A DNA stretch of 37,660 bases. It comes from Bacteroidota bacterium. Its GTDB lineage: Bacteria; Bacteroidota; Bacteroidia; Palsa-948. The notes below the pieces were generated by a model. The model was not told the origin of the DNA and made no database searches. It worked only from the letters and a program-made list of their open reading frames with translations. Positions 35,120-37,660 of this stretch are shown piece by piece (the first letter of the stretch is position 1; each line of letters starts with the position of its first letter). The DNA is taken from assembly GCA_023251625.1 (NCBI GenBank), contig JAHEYK010000004.1, positions 1 to 37,660 of the forward strand, read 5' to 3'. The translations under genes and the position numbers were made by a program.

Positions 35120-36457
35120 ATGAAATCCTGGATTGAAGTAAACAAAGACTCTGACTTTCCTATACAAAACCTTCCTTTCGGAATTTTTTCACCTCCCGAA
35201 GCGTTCATCGCCAAACACGATAAAGCAAAAGACATATTGCCGCGGGTTGGAGTGGCCATCGGAGATCAGGTGCTTGACCTGCTGGAGTTAAAAAAAACGG
35301 GGGTGTTCAACGCGCTGAAGTTTGATACAAATGTTTTTGCTAAATCATCCCTGAATGATTTTATTGCGCTGGGAAAGAAAACTACGTCTGCCGTACGTGC
35401 ACGAATTTCAAAACTACTCGAAGAAAGAAATCCTGAACTTCGTGATGATGAAAAAACAAAAGCAAGAGTGCTTCACAAAATGAAAGATGTGAAGATGCTC
35501 TTGCCTGTTGAGATAGGTGACTATACCGATTTTTATTCCAGCATGGAGCATGCACGGAATGTAGGAACCATGTTTCGTGATCCTGCAAACGCACTTTTAC
35601 CAAACTGGAAACATTTGCCTGTTGGATATCACGGGAGGGCATCGTCTATTGTGGTAAGCGGAACAGATTTTCACCGGCCGAAAGGACAGATGAAGGGCAC
35701 CCCCTCTAAATCTCCCCCTTCAGGGGAGACTTTGCAGGGAGACAAACAGCAGGATGAAGTAGTTTTTGGACCAACTAAGCAATTAGACTTTGAACTAGAA
35801 ATGGCTTTCATTATTGGGAAGGAAACAAAGTTGGGAGATTCTGTTACCACTAAAGATGCAGAAGATTATATTTTCGGAATGACCCTTTTCAATGACTGGA
35901 GTGCGCGCGATATACAATCCTGGGAATATGTTCCGCTGGGGCCATTCCTTGGCAAAAATTTCTGTTCGTCCATGTCTCCTTGGGTGGTAACCATGGAAGC
36001 ACTCGAGCCTTTTCGCGTTGTGGGACCAAAGCAGGATGACCCCGAAGTGCTTCCTTATTTACAATATGAAGGCAAAAAGAATTACGACATCAACTTGGAA
36101 GTTTGCATTCAGCCAGCCGCCAGCAACCAGCAGCTAGAGACGGTTGTTTCGAGATCCAATTTTAAATTTATGTACTGGAACATGGCCCAGCAGCTCTCAC
36201 ATCACACCGTGAACGGCTGCAACCTCCGTATAGGAGATATGATGGCATCGGGCACCATCAGCGGCACCGAGCCCGATTCATTTGGTTCCATGCTGGAGCT
36301 TGCGTGGAAGGGAACTAAACCCGTAAAATTGAAAGACGGCTCCGAGCGGAAGTTCATCAACGATAACGACACAGTTATCATCCGTGGATATTCTGAAAAA
36401 GACGGAGTAAGAGTTGGGTTTGGAGAAGTGAGTGGTAAAGTTTTGCCCACAAAATGA
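35120..36457 (+). CDS. fahA: Fumarylacetoacetase, with an in-frame palindromic-element insertion
   Basis: A 445-aa enzyme that hydrolyses fumarylacetoacetate to fumarate and acetoacetate, the last step of tyrosine breakdown. An N-terminal SH3-like domain (1-120) precedes the catalytic beta-roll. Active-site residues map to mouse FAH: Asp137 and His144 in DFYSSMEHA (mouse Asp126, His133), Glu225 and Glu227 in FELEM (mouse Glu199, Glu201) and Asp259 in NDWSARDIQ (mouse Asp233). The distance Asp137-Glu225 is 88 residues against 73 in mouse, so about 15 residues are extra. They fall at about 193-208 (GTPSKSPPSGETLQGD), encoded by a hairpin element. The stop overlaps the next start as ATGA, suggesting coupled translation. 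Confidence 0.94.
   Translation: MKSWIEVNKDSDFPIQNLPFGIFSPPEAFIAKHDKAKDILPRVGVAIGDQVLDLLELKKTGVFNALKFDTNVFAKSSLNDFIALGKKTTSAVRARISKLLEERNPELRDDEKTKARVLHKMKDVKMLLPVEIGDYTDFYSSMEHARNVGTMFRDPANALLPNWKHLPVGYHGRASSIVVSGTDFHRPKGQMKGTPSKSPPSGETLQGDKQQDEVVFGPTKQLDFELEMAFIIGKETKLGDSVTTKDAEDYIFGMTLFNDWSARDIQSWEYVPLGPFLGKNFCSSMSPWVVTMEALEPFRVVGPKQDDPEVLPYLQYEGKKNYDINLEVCIQPAASNQQLETVVSRSNFKFMYWNMAQQLSHHTVNGCNLRIGDMMASGTISGTEPDSFGSMLELAWKGTKPVKLKDGSERKFINDNDTVIIRGYSEKDGVRVGFGEVSGKVLPTK
35697..35745. repeat. GC-rich palindromic element inside fahA
   Basis: GCACCCCCTCTAAA is followed by a hairpin with stem TCTCCCC (35711-35717), loop CTTCA and stem GGGGAGA (35723-35729), then ACTTTGCAGGGAGACA. It looks like a single-hairpin member of the family at 1031 and 37271 (compare GCCCCCTCTAAC at 37272). 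In the fahA frame the hairpin reads SPPSGE, the same peptide as in mrp (TPPSGE). Confidence 0.8.
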
Positions 36458-37272
36458 AAATCACCTTCCTCGGCACAGGCACTTCACAAGGCGTTCCTAT
36501 TATCGGATGCAAATGCAGGGTATGTGATTCATTGAATCCGAAGGATAAGAGGTTGAGAACTTCGGTCATGATTGAATTAACAGCCACCCCTTCCCTAAAG
36601 GGAGAAGACAAAGGCCGCAACTCCCCTTTAGGGGTTGGGGGTAAGCGCTTTGTAATTGACACCGGCCCTGACTTCCGCCAGCAGATGCTTAGAGAAAAAG
36701 TGGATAGCATTGATGCTGTCCTCTACACACATGACCACCGCGATCACGTGGCGGGGCTGGACGACATACGGGCACTGAACTTCATCATGAAAAAAAGTGT
36801 GAACCTCTACGCTTCTGAGCAAACACAACAAGGTATACGTTCGCAGTTCGGATACATCTGGGGCAACCGCGATTATCCCGGCCTGCCGGAAATAAATTTT
36901 CACACGATAGAGAACAAACGTTTCAGTATTGAGGGAGTAGCCTTCACCCCGATTCTTGTCAAACACATGCACATGGATGTATTTGGTTTTCGCATCGGAA
37001 ACTTTACCTATATCACCGATGCAAATTCAATTCCGGAAGAAGAAAAGAAAAAAATAATCGGCTCAGAAGTTTTAGTGCTCAACGCGCTGAGAAAAGAAAC
37101 GCATCCCTCCCACTTCACCCTTGACGAAGCCATCGCTCAGATCAACGAACTGAAACCCAAAAAAGCGTATCTCATCCACATGAGCCACCAGATCGGATTG
37201 CACGAAGAAGTGGAAGAAAATTTGCCGGAGAATATCAGGCTGGCGTATGATGGGTTGCATTTGCACTTATAG
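36454..37272 (+). CDS. MBL-fold (PhnP-like) metallo-hydrolase, with an in-frame palindromic-element insertion
   Basis: A 272-aa metallo-beta-lactamase-fold protein. It starts MKITFLGTGTSQGVPIIGCKC, has the metal motif THDHRDHVAG (His93, His95, Asp97, His98), a downstream VKHMHMDVFGFRIG histidine and a late YLIHMSHQIG. This set fits the PhnP/phosphodiesterase-like branch common in Bacteroidota, acting on cyclic phosphates or phosphodiesters; the substrate here is unknown. Between RTSVMIEL and RFVIDTGPDFRQQ about 20 extra residues (44-63; TPSLKGE ... SPLGVGG) are encoded by a double-hairpin element. The start overlaps the fahA stop. Its stop codon abuts another element of the same family. Confidence 0.92.
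   Translation: MKITFLGTGTSQGVPIIGCKCRVCDSLNPKDKRLRTSVMIELTATPSLKGEDKGRNSPLGVGGKRFVIDTGPDFRQQMLREKVDSIDAVLYTHDHRDHVAGLDDIRALNFIMKKSVNLYASEQTQQGIRSQFGYIWGNRDYPGLPEINFHTIENKRFSIEGVAFTPILVKHMHMDVFGFRIGNFTYITDANSIPEEEKKKIIGSEVLVLNALRKETHPSHFTLDEAIAQINELKPKKAYLIHMSHQIGLHEEVEENLPENIRLAYDGLHLHL
36583..36641. repeat. GC-rich double-hairpin palindromic element inside the MBL hydrolase gene
   Basis: Ends GCCACCCC and GGGGTTGGGGG frame two hairpins: TCCCT/AGGGA with AA loop near 36592-36603, and CCCCT/AGGGG with TT loop at 36623-36634. The layout matches the element at 1031. In frame they read TPSLKGE and SPLGVGG. About 20 codons are added with no stop. Confidence 0.8.
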
Positions 37273-37366
37273 CCCCCTCTAACTCCCCCGAAGGGGGAGA
37301 ACCTGCGTGTGCAACTCCCTCCCTTCGGGAGGGTTGGCCTGCCTGCCGGCAGGCAGGGGTGGGCCT
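37271..37366. repeat. GC-rich multi-hairpin element wedged between convergent genes
   Basis: The element starts GCCCCCTCTAAC and ends GGCAGGGGTGGGC. It holds hairpin CTCCCCCGAAGGGGGAG (37283-37299, identical to the first hairpin in mrp), hairpin CCCTCCC/GGGAGGG with TTC loop (37317-37333) and a perfect 20-bp palindrome at 37338-37357 built from CCTGCCTGCC and its complement. It fills the space between the stop of the MBL gene (37272) and of the permease gene (37368). It may serve as a two-way terminator. Confidence 0.85.
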
Positions 37367-37367
37367 C

Positions 37368-37660
37368 TTACCTCTTGAGCTTCGGATCCAGCGCATCGGT
37401 AAGACCCTCGCCTATTAAATTGAAAATTGTAACGGTAACAAAAATGGCCGTTCCCGGGAGTATAGCCAGCCACCAGGCAGAAGGAGACTGACGGGCAGCA
37501 GCAAGCAGCGATCCCCATGTTACCGTGTCGGCTGAAACGCCAATGCCTAAAAATGAAAGCGTTGACTCTATGAGAATGGCAGCAGCTATTCCAAATGCCA
37601 CCGTGATTAGAACAGGGGAAAGTGCATTCGGAATGGCATGCCTAAGTATCACTCTCCATT
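37368..37660 (-). CDS. Oligopeptide/dipeptide ABC transporter permease, OppC/DppC type (N-terminus outside window)
   Basis: The 97 visible codons are the C-terminal end; the frame is open to the window edge (WRVILRHAIPNAL...), so the start lies beyond it. The motif ILRHAIPNALSPVLI followed by ESTLSFLGIGV and WGSLLAAARQ is the cytoplasmic coupling loop (EAA-type) and last membrane helices of binding-protein-dependent transport inner-membrane components. The end, FNLIGEGLTDALDPKLKR, is characteristic of the OppC/DppC subfamily. It imports oligopeptides with partner permease and ATPases not in view. It is convergent with the MBL gene, with a palindromic element between them. Confidence 0.94.
   Translation of the reverse strand, partial: WRVILRHAIPNALSPVLITVAFGIAAAILIESTLSFLGIGVSADTVTWGSLLAAARQSPSAWWLAILPGTAIFVTVTIFNLIGEGLTDALDPKLKR

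Overview
The window looks like a chromosomal contig from an uncultured Bacteroidota (Cytophaga/Flavobacterium/Chitinophaga-like). Three things support this. Twelve predicted secreted proteins end in type IX secretion (T9SS) C-terminal sorting domains, either the PNP...GIY type A form or the CHU_C 'PNAF.PN..G/E' type B form. Promoter-like TAnnTTTG boxes stand before several genes, as in the Bacteroidota sigma factor consensus. The housekeeping proteins are of Bacteroidota type. No tRNA, rRNA, CRISPR array or transposase gene was found.

Layout. Left edge (1-1956, minus strand): mrp ATPase, a NifU C-terminal-domain protein and a truncated LemA lipoprotein, an Fe-S carrier pair with a membrane-associated neighbour. 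Middle (2075-29166): a 27 kb accessory block in which minus-strand clusters of secreted proteins are interrupted by only three plus-strand genes. These three genes (8354, 19961, 27643) are paralogues of about 510 aa, all helical, cytoplasmic in appearance and of unknown function. Each is divergent from the first gene of a secreted-protein cluster, giving three repeats of one layout. Unit A: beta-helix, SBBP propeller/PKD giant and collagen-like protein. Unit B: kelch, FG-GAP, SGNH-like, WD40, GH99-like and RCC1 proteins. Unit C: two kelch proteins, an esterase and a CHU_C adhesin-like protein. Seven cell-surface beta-propellers of five different repeat families lie within 24 kb. Right edge (29186-37660): tag, dxs, a cupin, a branched-chain aminotransferase, guaB, fumarylacetoacetase, an MBL-fold hydrolase and the end of an oligopeptide ABC permease.

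Two observations stand out. First, GC-rich double-hairpin palindromic elements are inserted in frame inside three housekeeping genes (mrp, the fumarylacetoacetase gene and the MBL hydrolase gene), where each hairpin is translated as variants of (S/T)-P-x-x-G-E. A further copy fills the gap between two convergent stop codons at 37271-37366. This resembles Rickettsia palindromic elements in behaviour, but not in sequence. Second, helical paralogues A and B share an exact 95-bp tract. It covers their last 24 codons and also 20 bp of the gene convergent to B. At locus A those 20 bp are an orphan, which points to recent gene conversion or cassette exchange between the units. Units A and B also share a promoter-like motif upstream of their secreted-protein clusters.

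A working model (inference only) is that each helical paralogue is dedicated to its adjacent T9SS cargo cluster, as regulator, chaperone or sensor, and that the units duplicate and recombine as modules.
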